From Scalesia atractyloides (lineage: Eukaryota; Streptophyta; Magnoliopsida; Asterales; Asteraceae): a stretch of DNA of 64,000 nt. The translations under genes and the position numbers were made by a program. The stretch spans positions 39,755,369 through 39,819,368 of the forward strand of contig CAMTDV010000027.1 in NCBI GenBank assembly GCA_947069175.1, written 5' to 3'. The notes beneath the pieces are model-generated. The model worked only from the letters and a program-made list of their open reading frames with translations, did no database searches and was not told where the DNA came from. Shown piece by piece: positions 1 to 10,870 of this stretch (within the stretch, counting starts at the first letter, position 1; each line of letters starts with the position of its first letter).

Positions 1-71
1 TGAATGTTCCGGTGGTTGATGAATTTGGAAGACCCAAGACCATTAAGGCTTGGGTCCCCCGATCTAACTAA
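1..71 (+). pseudogene. Copia-A gag, C-terminal tail
   Basis: Only the last codons of gag are in the window. The frame from about position 12 reads through GRPKTIKAWVPRSN to a TAA at 69-71, the usual end of gag in this group. The same tail recurs in Copia-I, ending at 52810. The protease follows at once in another frame, so gag and pol here are separated by a stop and a frame change. Whether that is original (programmed shift or bypass) or decay cannot be told from one copy. Confidence 0.7.
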
Positions 72-675
72 TTTTTGTTGGGCTGTGGAGGAGCTGCTAA
101 GGAGGATTATCAACTTGTGGTATGTTGATAGTGGCGGCTCCAGGCACATGACGGGGGATGCGAGGTTGTTAACTAAGATTGAGAATATAGATTGAGATTA
201 CGTGAATTTTGCAGGTGCTAAAGGAGGGCACATTACAGGTCGAGGAAAAGTGACCAATGGGAAGATCACATTGGACAAAGTGAACTATGTCGAGCAGTTG
301 AAGCACAATCTGATTAGCGTGTCTCAAGTCTGCGACAAGGGTCACCCGGTCCACTTTACTAAGTCTGAAGCCTTGGTGTTGAAACCTGGTTTGGTGATAC
401 CGGATGATTGGATAGTGATCAGAGCGCCTAGGAGAAACGACACTTATGTCATGGATATGGGTGTTAAGGATTCTTCCACTGTGGTGGCGTGTTTACTGTC
501 AAAAACATATGAGGCTGAGTCATTGTTGTGGCATAGACGCATGGCCCACATCCACTACCGAAAAATGAATTATATTATTAAAAACAGTTTAGTAGAAGGG
601 GTGCAAGTGCAGAGGTTTCACATAGATGATAAATGTCTTCCATGTCAAAAAGGAAAACAACATAAGAAACCTTAA
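72..675 (+). pseudogene. Copia-A protease and GAG-pre-integrase domain
   Basis: One reading frame runs from about 72 to 675 with a single internal TGA at 193-195. The aspartic protease active site is the D-S-G in WYVDSGGSRHMTG (about 118-156); most relatives have C where this has the second G. The GAG-pre-integrase/zinc region follows, with LLWHRRMAHIHY and then CLPCQKGKQ, which gives the H..H..C..C pattern before the integrase core. A TAA at 673-675 ends the open stretch, but the same frame continues into the integrase. The role would be maturation of the polyprotein and zinc-mediated support of integration. It is inactive because of the nonsense codons. Confidence 0.85.
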
Positions 676-1330
676 AAGTCTAAAACAGTAAATTCCATAA
701 ATGCCCCTTATGAATTGCTTCATATGGATCTATTCGGTCCAATGAGCATAAGGAGCATAGGCGGAAAGTATTGGGTTTTACTCACGATATTCATGGGTTT
801 TCTTTTTAGGTACAAAAGATGATACAGTGGAGATGCTGATAGATCTTTTTACAAAATTGGAAAATGTCCATGATGCACGCATCAAGAGGATAAGGAGTGA
901 TAATGGCACGGAGTTCAAGAATCAGATTCTGGATCTCTATTCTCTTCGCAAGGGAATTGAACATCAATATTCTGCTCCATATACACCTCAATAGAATGAA
1001 GTCGCTGAGAGGAAAAACTGGACGTGGATTGAAGCCGCTAGGACTGTCCTTTCTAATTTATAGCTTCCGGTGCTTTTCTAGGGAGAAGCTGTGAACACAG
1101 CTTGTTATGTCCTAAACAAAGTTCTTACGGTTAAACGGTTTAACAAAACATGTCACAAACTATTGTTTAACTAAAAACCAAACATAAAAGGCTTTGAACC
1201 ATTTGGATTACCCTGCACCATTATGCGAAATAAAGATAAGCAAATATTCGGTGAGGTAGCTGAAGAGGGTTACTTTCTAGGCTATATGCCTGGAACGCCG
1301 AATAAAAGGGTTTTTAATCTAAAAAACTGG
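676..1330 (+). pseudogene. Copia-A integrase core
   Basis: The DDE integrase core is recognisable across several frames. The first acidic residue is in HMDLFGP (about 721-741), the second in RSDNGTEFKN (about 893-922), and the third in NEVAERKN (about 997-1020). A frameshift lies near 790, a stop replaces a codon just before NEVAERKN, and further stops and shifts follow into the C-terminal part, which still shows GYFLGY (about 1270-1290). All three catalytic acids remain readable, so the damage is to frame, not to active-site identity. The enzyme would insert the element's cDNA into host chromatin. Confidence 0.85.
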
Positions 1331-1852
1331 TAAAATTGAGGTTGTGTTTAACATGGAAATCACTGCTATATTATATGATTATGATAGTGTTTTTAAATCA
1401 TTTAATATTCCTGATTTTTCCAATACAGATGAGTCTCAAGTGACTCAAACTGTAATCAGTGGAGATGAAGAGGGTAACTTCATGCCTAGATCGAGTATAT
1501 CAATGACAGATGCTCCAGAAACTTCTTCCAGTGCAGCTCCACAGGACTCAAGTGATAGTGAATCTGAACCTATTCAGGGGAAGACTTTACTAATCCGTTT
1601 GCTAATCAAAACATTCAGGGGGAGATTGGATCTAATTTGGGAGATAATGTAGTTGTTGACACTATTGCTACTACACGCACAAACAGAGATCATCCAGTTG
1701 AGAACATCATAGGTGATGTTGCTGCAGGTGTTCAGACAAGAAGAGGTGTGATCGAAGGTTCCTGTTTATTTACATTGATTCAGAAGACTAGGATGATACA
1801 TGAGTGTTCGTGTAGTTGCTTTGTTGCCTAAGAGGAGCCGAAGAATGTTCAT
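1331..1852 (+). pseudogene. Copia-A integrase-RT linker
   Basis: A low-complexity Ser/Glu/Pro-rich linker joins integrase to RT, as in other copia polyproteins. Readable pieces include a Ser- and acid-rich stretch at about 1425-1580 and DHPVENIIGD followed by GVQTRRG at about 1690-1745, the conserved motif just ahead of the RT domain. The frame changes at least twice. No separate gene is suggested. Confidence 0.7.
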
Positions 1853-3343
1853 ATGGCTTTTTGGGTTGAAGCTATGCAAGAGGAACTAGCTCAGTTTAAG
1901 AAGTTGAAGGTTTGGGAGCTAGTTGACTTGCCTGAAGGAGGGAAGGAAATTGGCACCAAGTGGGTGTTTAAGTGCAAGAAGGACGACCAAGGGATCGTGA
2001 TAAGGAATAAGGCTTGGTTGGTGGTGAAAGGGTTCAATCAGCAAGAGGAGATCTATTACAATGAAGTGTTTGCACCAGTAGCAAGGTTAGAGGCAATTCA
2101 TTTGTTCCTAGCTTTTGCGTCATTCAAGGGCTTCAAAGTTTACCAAATTGACGTGAATAGTGCATTTCTTTACGAGAAAGTCCAAGAAGTGGTGTATGTC
2201 TCACAACCAGATGGGTTTACTAATCCAGATTATCTAGATCGAGTCTATCGACTTGATAAGGCATTATATGGATTGCATCAGGCACATAGGGCGTGGTATG
2301 AGACACTGTCAGCACATTTGTTAAAGAATGGTTTTGAAAGAGGTCAGATTGACAATACAATTTTCATTAAAACGAAGAAGGACGACTTTCTGATCGTACA
2401 TGTATACGTAGATGATATCATTTTTGGGTTATCTGATGAGAACATGTGTCATGATTTCGAGGAGGTAATGAAGAGCAAGTTCGAAATGAGTGCGATGGGT
2501 GAACTGTCCAACTTTTTGGGTTTACAAGTTGAACAGAAGAAGGATGGGATGTTTATACATTCGATGAAGTATGTGTATGACATTGTGTGTCGTTTCAAAA
2601 TGGAGTATTGCGCTACTTTCAACACACTTATTTGCGAGAATCACAATCTTGGTCCAGAGCGTGGGAGTGTGGAGGATGTTGTTCCAATTCAATACAGGGC
2701 AATGATGGGTTCTCTGATGTACTTGACTGCTTCTAGACCAGACACCATGTTCTGTCTTTGTGCTAGATATCAAGCGAATCCAAAGGAGTCACACATGAAA
2801 GCGGTGAAGCGGATTCTTCGTTATTTGAAGGGAAAACCTAAACTTGGGTTATGGTATCCAGTTGCTAGTGATTTGAAGTTTGTTGCTTTCACTGATTCGG
2901 ACTTTGGAGGATGAAAATCAACAAGAAAGTCTACCATAGGTGGTTTTCAGTTCTTAGGAGGGAGGATCGTGTCATGGCAATGCAAGAAGCAGTCTTGCGT
3001 GTCTACCTCTACGTGTGAAGCTGAATATATTGTTGCGGGTAGCTGTTGCTCTCAGGTTCTCTGGATCCAACAGCAGATGCGTGATTATGTTTTGAATTTC
3101 ACTTGTACTCCTATTATGTTAGACAATAATGCCAATATTTCAATCACCAACAATCTCGTAAAACACAGTCGCACAAAACATATTGACATTCGTCATCATT
3201 TTATGCGGGATTGTGCTGAAAGAAATTGATTGAACAGCATCGAGTCGACATACTAGATAACCTGGCAGATCTTTACACAAAATCTTTTGACAGGGCTTGT
3301 TTTGAATATTTAGTCGAACTCAACGGGATGAGGAATTCTGAAT
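1853..3343 (+). pseudogene. Copia-A reverse transcriptase and RNase H
   Basis: The RT (RVT_2 type) is open for 353 codons from 1853 to a TGA at 2912-2914. The catalytic motif YVDDIIFG begins at 2405, and FEMSAMGEL and FLGLQV follow. RNase H begins at FTDSD (about 2890), passes the stop, and goes on with CEAEYIVAGS (about 3019-3048), then KHSRTKHIDIRHHF (about 3160-3200). After a frameshift at about 3228 the C-terminal helix region continues to a TAA at about 3341-3343. The fold-defining residues are kept and the RT core is the best-preserved coding piece of this element. It would copy genomic RNA to DNA in the virus-like particle. Confidence 0.9.
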
Positions 3344-4530
3344 AACCAGTTTTCCATAAAAAAATTTGTAAATAATTTACTGTTTTTCAAAAATCAAAAC
3401 ATAAAAAATAGAAAATCAAAAATGAGTTTTCACTGTGTGGAAAAGAAGAAATGATAATACATCATTAAGTTAGACTATCACACTGAAATTAAAATTAAAG
3501 TGCTTAAGTGTGATAGCGGCTTTATCATATGATGTACCAGTAGGCAAAAGGCAGGAAATAATCAACTTACCTTGGTGATATAAACACAACGAACTATGTA
3601 TGAGTGGGTAACATATCAGTGGCGTATGGTTTTATAACCTTAAATTTTCCGTTGATAGATTGCCAAAATCCGAGGTTTTAGGTCTTTATATTGTTATTTC
3701 ATCTGGGGTATCAAAGTTGTCCTTTTGCTGCATCCATATATATGCTGACCTAGGCACAACCAGGATATCTTAAAAGAGCTAAAATGCTAAATCCAAGAAA
3801 TTGAAGAAGCTCTCCTAGAGAGTCGTTCAAACGTACAAGTTGCATTAATCGTACCAAATTTGGTATTTTCCCTAACCCTCATTGGATATTGGTCTCTTTG
3901 CGGTACGGATGTACTGACCTGATCACCAATTATTTAACGTTTTAAATCAAAAGGATGAATTTTGGTATAGTCACCTACTACGAGGAATCTTTGTGCATAC
4001 CTTGATCGTGGGGGTATGTCCTGAAGTGGGATACACATATATATATTAGTTTGATTTTATCTTAACATATCACTAGGTAATGGTACTTGAAATGTTCATG
4101 TATTTTGTTTAAGTGGTTAAATAATACTGGTAATCGTCTTGAACTGTTTGTCAGGAAAATTACATATAGAATTATCCAATAGTGTGAAGTAAGTTTGATG
4201 TTGCTGATATGATCTTCTTAACGGTGATTCTCCAAAAAACAGAGTGTTTATTATTTCGTTATTTATTTGCTTTAATAAAATATAGAAATCCATAAAGATT
4301 TACTTTTACTTGTAAATTCTTAATGTACAGACTATGGTTGTTCATGGAGGAGTTGTTACTGATAGGGGGAGACAGTGTTAGAAGCTGAGTTCAAAATTTT
4401 AAAATCTTGCAGGTTTAGTGTGCTTTAAAATTTTAAGCGTGTGGTTTGAGTTGAGAAGTGCTTCATCTGTGATACAATTTCGCTATCTCTTGAAAAATAA
4501 TAATTTGTTAACTTGTATTGAAAAATTCTT
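3344..4530 (+). other. Copia-A non-coding 3' region, first part
   Basis: About 1.2 kb without a credible ORF lies between the end of RNase H and the Gypsy-B insertion. It is clearly related to 53130-53950 of Copia-I (shared blocks such as the one around GCTGACCTAGGCA at 3743 and 53473), so it is element sequence rather than host DNA. A purine tract GATAGGGGGAGA at 4361-4372 resembles the element's polypurine tract. Confidence 0.8.
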
Positions 4531-7194
4531 TGTGACATCCCGGTTTTTCAGGTACTTTAAACTAGCTACTTTTTTGTTATTCATTCCTACGGCAATTTAA
4601 TTCGGAGAATTAAATGCGCGCTCGCAATAACTACGCTAACTTTAGTAATTAGGGAATACATGATGTTTGGGAGTTTTAACGGGTCGTATCTGAATTACGT
4701 GCTATGTGTTATTAGACATTTGTGAACCTATTGCGTCACACTCCAAATACGTGATTTAAAATTTTATAAACTTCGTATCGCGAATAATTGTCGAGTCGTA
4801 TTGTGTGTAGTTATTTATCAGATTATAATTATCGGTTAGTAGATTCTATTTATAAGCCGAACTAAACCATGCCTGTGAAATGTTTCGACTTTGCGACCAA
4901 GCAAACCCAACCCGACACCCATACCCCCTTGCGGCCCACATTCCTTGCGGCCCAAGAATAGCCCAAACTGCCCCCTGGCCTCTTATGTATGTATACGTAT
5001 GTATGCATGGGGTGTTAAAAAAAATAGCAAACCCTAAAACCATTTCCCCTTGTGGTGTGCGACGGCAGCAGCCCCCCCCCCTCTCGGTCGCTCAAACAGC
5101 CCCACACCCCTCGGATCAATTCCAAGCTTGTCCTTGTTCGCTAGTTGTCATCGTTTCAAGGTTAGGGTTTAATTGTATTATGATTCACATTATGTTTTGT
5201 GTAGTCTTGATCATGATTATGTGCTTGTATGATATTGTTATGAAAAAGTGTTGTGGTGTATGATTAGTTCGGATGAATATGGGAATCCTTGCGGTTGTGA
5301 TGATATGTTTGAGTATTAAAATCATAGGCTGCGTTTTCTTTATAAAGATCATGATATATGCTTAGGTTTTTGATATTATGAATATAGATGCATGATAATT
5401 GAAGTATAACCTGCTGCAAATCGTTATTATGGGTCGTGGTGATCATTAGCAGGGTTTCAGGTGGAGTTCTAGGGTAAAACAGTAAGCCGATGCTCAAAGA
5501 CAGCCAACTTCAGTTGCCTGTAAACGAACCATTGTAAATCGAAAAATTGATTTTCTGAAGCCTTCAACATACGTTTTCAAAAAGCGCTTCTAATGGCACT
5601 GGAATCATATTTTTATGAGGTCGTTTGTTATTTTTAAATGATCATTTAGTGCAGCAGCTGAAGCTGCATAATTTCTACAGAATTTGCATGCTGTTTATTG
5701 AGTCGGACCTCATAGTCTGTATGGGGTAGGTCACGAAATCTGTACAGTAACTGGAGTCGGGAGTTTCCGAAAATCTTCCACTGGAATCTCGTTAATCGGA
5801 TGAACGATGATTTTTAAATGATATTTCTCATGGACTGCAGTCAGAAAGTGACGAATCTGACTGCAGCCTAGTATATAAATTTTTTTAAATAATTGGTAAA
5901 GATTTAGGATTTGAAAATTTTACACTAAATTTTACAGGCTAATTGGCACCCTCTATATAAAGATTGGAATTTGTGAAACATGGGAACTATTTTATAAAAA
6001 TTCTCGAAAACAGCCCAGTTATGAGTGTACATGATCACTTACGTTTGTGTGTGTCTTAGTGTTGTATGAGTTATCCTGTGTTTGTGACAAGTTGATTTGG
6101 TCGTTATTTTGTATGTTGATACTTTGCATGCATGATTATAGTTTCGAATTGGTTATTACATGTGCTGTACTGTGTGTTAGTTATGCGTAGGGTTTTGTGT
6201 CAGTGTGTTCACACACTAACTTTGAACGGTTGACATGTTAGGACGCGTTTAGCGGTTCCATCCCTTACTTCTTTTGCGTTTATCTAACCGAGCAATTTAA
6301 GGTGAGTTCACGGCCCCTATTTTATCCGATTTTTGAACAACAGAGGGAGAAACATGTATACGATCTACAACTCTATCTTTTACGTTATGCGAAATTAACG
6401 TCGTTAACCATTCGATAACTAAGTTAATGTTAATGTATGTTATGGTCACTAAGTAGCTTTATCATGGAAGTCCTCAACCAACTCTAGGATCATTAGTATT
6501 GGGTTAGATAGCGGGGAAATTATAGTAGTACTACTGGGCCCGACAAGCCCCCCGAGCTAGTCACGCTAGCCGACCGGGAATGGTCAACGAGTGATTAATT
6601 TGGCCTAAGTTTCGCTATGGTCAGTGATAGACCTGGCAACACAGAGGCAACAACAGTCAGCTTCGATCGCGAACTCTTACGTGACGTAACTTTAGGCTCG
6701 CTACCTACATGTTAACACTGAACTTATTTACGAACCAAAATTATTATTCCAGGTTAGGAATAATGGAACTATGTTGTTATTCCGGGTTAGGGATAACGGG
6801 GAAACCAATCTTTTAAACCGAACTTGTGAACTTATAAAACCTGTGAACTCACTCTTCTTTAATGTTGACACTTGTTTCTTTGCATGTTTCTCAGGACGCT
6901 AGGAGCGCTAGGTGCACCCATTTTGCATTTGATCAAGACATTTTTATCGAGTCTTTATTAACGATTATTTTTGGGATTTTGGTTTTGGCGTTTATGTTGG
7001 TGCCCGTTACTTTATTCTAATGCTTCCGCTAAACTTTGGAACTTTGAAAATGACTATGCATGTTTACAATAAATGTTTTTGGAAAACGTTTAAATAAATC
7101 ATATAGAGTCGTTCGACATTGATAGTGTCTGAGATTCTTGTTTGATCACACGCCTCGCGGTAATACTCCGCAAGTGGAAATTGAGGGTGTGACA
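4531..7194 (+). repeat. Gypsy-B 5' LTR
   Basis: A 2664-bp direct copy of 13065-15717. It starts TGTGACATCCCGG and ends GGGTGTGACA. A TATA-like TATTTATAA lies at 4847-4855. Two tandem small hairpins lie near 6743-6796. Short ORFs inside it, for example at 4880-5263, are not genes. Confidence 0.95.
4847..4855 (+). promoter_or_regulatory. TATA-like box in Gypsy-B 5' LTR
   Basis: TATTTATAA is followed by a GC-richer stretch and is conserved in the 3' LTR at 13359-13367. Its position, about 320 bp into a 2.66-kb LTR, would give a short U3 and a very long R/U5. No start site can be seen directly. Confidence 0.45.
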
Positions 7195-7197
7195 GAT

Positions 7198-7208
7198 TGG
7201 TATCAGAG
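7198..7208 (+). other. Gypsy-B primer-binding site
   Basis: TGGTATCAGAG lies three bases after the 5' LTR. It is complementary to the 3' end of plant initiator-methionine tRNA, the usual primer for minus-strand synthesis in this group. Confidence 0.9.
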
Positions 7209-7325
7209 AACCAGGTTTGCATTTAAAGTAGACCTAAACTATAGCTGTTACACGACATTAGACTTAGTTGGCACCGAACTGTGATATCTTGTTATGTGCT
7301 ATACTACAATTTTTCTATGTGATAT

Positions 7326-7332
7326 ATATATG

Positions 7333-7373
<41 letters not shown>

Positions 7374-7386
7374 TATATATATATTG
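7326..7386. repeat. (TA)n microsatellite in Gypsy-B leader
   Basis: About 60 bp of nearly pure TA dinucleotides interrupted by a few bases, between the primer-binding site and the first ORF. It is probably an expansion acquired inside the element. Confidence 0.9.
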
Positions 7387-7429
7387 CGATATACGCAGCT
7401 CGTAACTAACTTCACCAACCCGGCAGGCT

Positions 7430-8052
7430 ATGTCATCATCATCATCCGATAGTTCTCGTAATCAAGGGCACCGGGGAAGGCACCCATGGTCGAACCCTCA
7501 CCACCTTATGGCGTGGACACGCTCAGTTGCCAGGAAAAGACTTGCTCTAGGAGGGGAGTCGTCCTCCCGTCCAACCACTGTTGTACCGGTCAAACCGGTC
7601 AACTCTTCAGGAGTGAGGGACGATCTACCTAGAGTTGTACTAAGGAAACAACAGGAACAACTGGAGAGAATGCAAGAGACTATCAAAGCACAGGGTTGGC
7701 TGATACGCCAGCTGACTGGTAAAACTGGAGAGCTCGAGGAAGTTCAAGAGGAGAATAAGAAGAGTTCGAAGCATTTTAGCCAAGGACCTTCATGCTGAGC
7801 AGCTGAGGGCTGACAGGCTCGAAGATAGAGTTCTTGAGTCCAGTTGAAGGATTCACGAACTGGAGCAGAACCAAGCCGCACCTATCCCAGTACCCGCACC
7901 AGCACCGGCCCCTCCAGCGCCGGAAGAAGACGAAGAGGAGGATCCAGAGGAAGACCCGGAGGAGGATCCGGAGGAAGAAGAGCCGGAACAGGACCCGGCT
8001 GCAGGAAGACGGCAGTTACAGTGACTTTGGGGATGGAGACATAGATGACTAA
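7430..8052 (+). pseudogene. Gypsy-B extra ORF upstream of gag (coiled coil plus acidic tail)
   Basis: The ATG at 7430 opens a Ser-rich, basic N-terminus (MSSSSSDSSRN). A Leu/Gln/Glu heptad-like segment follows at residues about 68-115 and looks like a coiled coil. A frameshift near 7765 and a TGA near 7843 interrupt it. The next frame gives a Pro/Ala run (7880-7925) and then Asp/Glu/Pro repeats of the EEDPEEDP type (7925-7990). A further shift gives a tail SDFGDGDIDD ending at a stop by 8052. The ORF is separated from gag by about 260 bp. I do not recognise a domain. By position and composition it is an accessory protein of the element, or an N-terminal gag module in another frame. Gypsy-H also has an ORF in this position. 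Confidence 0.6.
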
Positions 8053-8311
8053 CCCGTCTTGCCAATCTTCGTTTTGTTTCCTTTAGTTTGTTTGTTTCCA
8101 CTTATGTTTGAACTTGGAAATTTTATAATTGAACTGATATGTTTGGTTGGTATATTGTGAGACATTACAATTTATTTAATCGAATGTTCCTTTTGATTGT
8201 TTAATTTGTTGGGTTGACATAAATTGTGTGATCATTGAAATGTGGAATATGATAACTATATTGGATATATACTTATCAGTATGTGTTTGTGTTGTCTTGC
8301 GAAGATCTGAA
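8053..8311 (+). other. Gypsy-B spacer between the extra ORF and gag
   Basis: AT-rich, no coding potential, poor in long ORFs. It ends in an AG just ahead of the gag ATG region. It could be an intergenic leader or an intron of a longer transcript; nothing in the sequence decides this. Confidence 0.5.
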
Positions 8312-9585
8312 ATGGCAACAGGTCGTCACGGAAATCTCAACATGTCAGCTGAAGAATTGGCCGCTTTAATCCAACAACACGTGAACGCTGCTCTGACATG
8401 TGCTCCTAACGCACCAGCAGGTAACCATTATTAAATTTTCATCGGAAAGTCTAATAGTTCGGCTAGTAGACTTTCGTGCTGACTACCTAACCTCTATCCT
8501 TAGGAGGGGGTCTTAACCCCTACAAGATGTTCTTGGATGCGAAACCGAGCAAGTTCACGGGAGCTGAAGGACCCATATGACTGGTCCGTTGGGTCGAAAA
8601 GTCTGAATCGGTTTTCACAATGTGCAACTGCCTTGAAGCTAATAAGGTCAAGTATGCTGCCTCTACGTTGGAAGATGGGGCAATAACCTGGTGGAACGCA
8701 CAAGTCCAAACGCGTGGGCTTGCTTTGGCGAACGCAATGACCTGGACCGAGTTCAAAGCTCTAATAAAAGAAGAATACTGTCCGCGGGATAGAGTTCAGC
8801 AATTGGAACAAGCGTTATGGAACCACAAGATGGTCGGGTCAGAAATTGAAGCGTACATGGCAAGACATCGTGATCTGGTGTTCCTTTGTCCCGATTTGGC
8901 TAACACCGTTGCTAAACGACTTGAGTTTTATCTTGGGGGTCTGGTCCCGGAGATCCAGGGCATGGTAATGTCTAGCAACCCTACAACGGAGCAACAAGCG
9001 ATTAGGCTGGCACATAAACTCACCGATAAGGCGGTGGAGCAAAGGAAGTTGCTACCTAGGGGTGCAACTGAAATTGTCCCTGACAACAAAAGGAAATTTG
9101 AAGACTCACCTGCTCGACAGTCTTCATCAGCCCAGCCACAACATGGAAACCAGAAGCTGTCCAACAACTTCAACAACAATCGGGGTCACAACAATCAATC
9201 TGCCAACAACACCCAGAACTCGAGCGGCTATGCGGGTCGGAAGCCGCAATGTAATCGTTGTAACCTTCATCATCACGGCCCTTGGGCCGAAAATCGCTGC
9301 CAACAATGTGGCAAAGCAGGACAAGTGGCAAAGGATTCTCGCGGGAAGATTATGTCGCGACAGAATCAGAACCAGCACCAAGGTCAGCAGTAGGGTAATA
9401 ACCGGGGATGCTACCACTGCGGTTGCACTGCCCATTTCAAGCGAGACTGCCCGCAACTTCACAACAACAACAATGGTGGGAATAACAACAACAACAACAA
9501 TGGCAACAATGGAAATGGTGGCATATGAGGTGCCAAAGGACGTGCATTCACGCTAGGCCGTGGGGAGGCCAGAAACGACTCGAAT
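8312..9585 (+). pseudogene. Gypsy-B gag (two exons, broken)
   Basis: Exon 1 (8312-8420) starts MATGRHGNLNMSAEE. Exon 2 begins at 8504 and keeps the frame across an 83-nt intron. Exon 2 has the retrotransposon gag domain: YKMFLDAKPSKF, then ITWWNAQVQ, then GLVPEIQGMV (about 8515-8960). The C-terminus is Asn/Gln-rich with zinc knuckles. The first (CNRC...) and second (CQQCGKAGQ...) have lost ligands; the third, CYHCGCTAHFKRDC at about 9410-9451, has an intact CX2CX4HX4C. In-frame stops are at 8578-8580 (TGA), 9391-9393 (TAG) and 9526-9528 (TGA). Gag would build the virus-like particle and bind genomic RNA. The same frame runs on into protease. Confidence 0.85.
8421..8503 (+). other. Candidate spliceosomal intron in Gypsy-B gag
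   Basis: The segment begins GTAACC and ends CCTTAG. It has branch-point-like GCTGAC and CCTAAC shortly before the acceptor and pyrimidine-rich sequence ahead of the AG. Reading through gives a stop within 15 bases. Removing it joins codons in phase 1 and gives a Gly-rich junction leading straight into the conserved gag start YKMFLD. It is an inference from frame and signals; a random insertion is the alternative. Confidence 0.65.
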
Positions 9586-9842
9586 GTGGTCACCAGTAAG
9601 TTTCCACTTAACGATCATTTTGCTACTGTACTTTTTGATACGGGTGCGGATAAGAGTTTTATATCTGAGTCTTTTAGGAAGAACCTAAATCTCACACCTA
9701 AACCCCTAAAGACCCCTTACGTCGTAGAACTAGCCGATGGTAAATCTGTAGATGTGACTCATCTAGTGACCGGCTGTCAACCTTAAACTCGTGGGTAACG
9801 CCTTTACCATTGATCTGATGACAACTACTCTGGGTAATTGGA
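9586..9842 (+). pseudogene. Gypsy-B aspartic protease
   Basis: In frame with gag. The active site DTGADKSF is at about 9637-9660, preceded by TVLF and followed by hydrophobic strands. The frame closes at a TAA at 9784-9786; a shift restores the C-terminal half, leading to the GMDWL motif at about 9842-9858 in the next frame. One frameshift therefore separates the protease body from its conserved end. It would cleave the gag-pol polyprotein. Confidence 0.85.
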
Positions 9843-10870
9843 ATGGACTGGCTATCAGACGTTCAAGCTGAAGTTCTCTGTTTCGAGAAAGCTATCCGTA
9901 TTCCGCTCTCTAACGACGAAGTCTTGATGATACAAGGCGAGAAGGCAGGCGTCGTCACGAACATCATCTCTTACATGCAAGCTCAGAAGTATCTTCGGAG
10001 AAAGAACTCTTTTGCTTTGCTCGCACTGGTCACCGAGCAGCCTAAGGACGAGAAGCGGATTGAAGATATCCCCATCGTTCGTGACTTTCCAGATGTGTTT
10101 CTAGAGGAGTTACCTGGTCTTCCACCACATCGACAAGTAGAGTTTGAAATCGAATTGGCGAGCCATGCGCCTCCTATTGCCAAGGCCCCATACTGCTTAG
10201 CTCCAGCAGAGCTGCAAGAGCTTTCTACCCAACTTCAGGAATTGTTGGAAAAAGGATTTATCTGATCCAGTACTTCGCCATGGAGAGCTCCGGTCCTTTT
10301 TGTCAAGAAGAAGGAAGGGACGTTCCGCATATGCATCGATAACAGGGAACTCAATAAGGTTACCGTCAAGAACCGGTACCCCTTACCTCGCATCGATGAT
10401 CTTTTCGACCAGCTTAGGTCAAGCTACTACTCCAAGATTGATCTACGGTCCGGTTATCATCAGCTACCGTCAGAGAAGAGGATATCTCTAAGACGACATT
10501 TCGCACTCGGTATGGCCACTACGAGTTCTTGGTCATGCCCTTCGGTCTCACCAATGCACCCGCGGTGTTCATGGACCTCATGCACCGCGTGTGTAAGCCG
10601 TATCTCGACAAGTTTGTCATCGTGTTCATCGATGATATACTCATCTACTCTAAGGGTGAAGAAGAACATGCTGAGCATCTGCGGTTATTGTTGGAACTAC
10701 TTCTACAGGAGAAACTATATGCCAATTTTTCAAAGTGTGATTTCTGGATTCGGGAAGTTCAGTTCCTCGGGCATATCGTGAATGAAAAGGGTATACACGT
10801 TGATCCCGCCAAGATCGATGCTATCAAGAACTGGGAAGCACCCAGGACACCGACAGAGATCCGCCAATTT
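9843..10870 (+). pseudogene. Gypsy-B reverse transcriptase
   Basis: The RT begins after the protease with FPDVFLEELPGLPP (about 10087-10128). The palm has FRICIDNRELNKVT and RSGYHQL. MPFGLTNAPA (about 10535-10564) follows a frameshift near 10480. The catalytic motif FIDDIL starts at 10625. QFLGHIV and WEAPRTPTEIRQFLG follow. A TGA at 10263-10265 replaces a codon just after EKGFI. All catalytic aspartates are present and the domain order is normal for Ty3/gypsy. Confidence 0.9.

Noticed and set aside
4880..5263. 127-codon ORF and its shadow in the Gypsy-B 5' LTR
   Set aside because: It is not kept as one frame in the other LTR (13380-13771), has low-complexity composition, and lies in LTR sequence.
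7198..7208. tRNA gene fragment
   Set aside because: TGGTATCAGAG and its variants at 30028, 48811 and 49937 are primer-binding sites next to LTR ends; no cloverleaf sequence is present.
7326..7386. TA-rich origin or centromeric satellite
   Set aside because: A simple dinucleotide microsatellite of about 60 bp inside an element leader.
8053..8311. Second intron joining the Gypsy-B upstream ORF to gag
   Set aside because: A splice is possible, but I could not identify a donor after the acidic tail that joins in frame, so it is left as a spacer.
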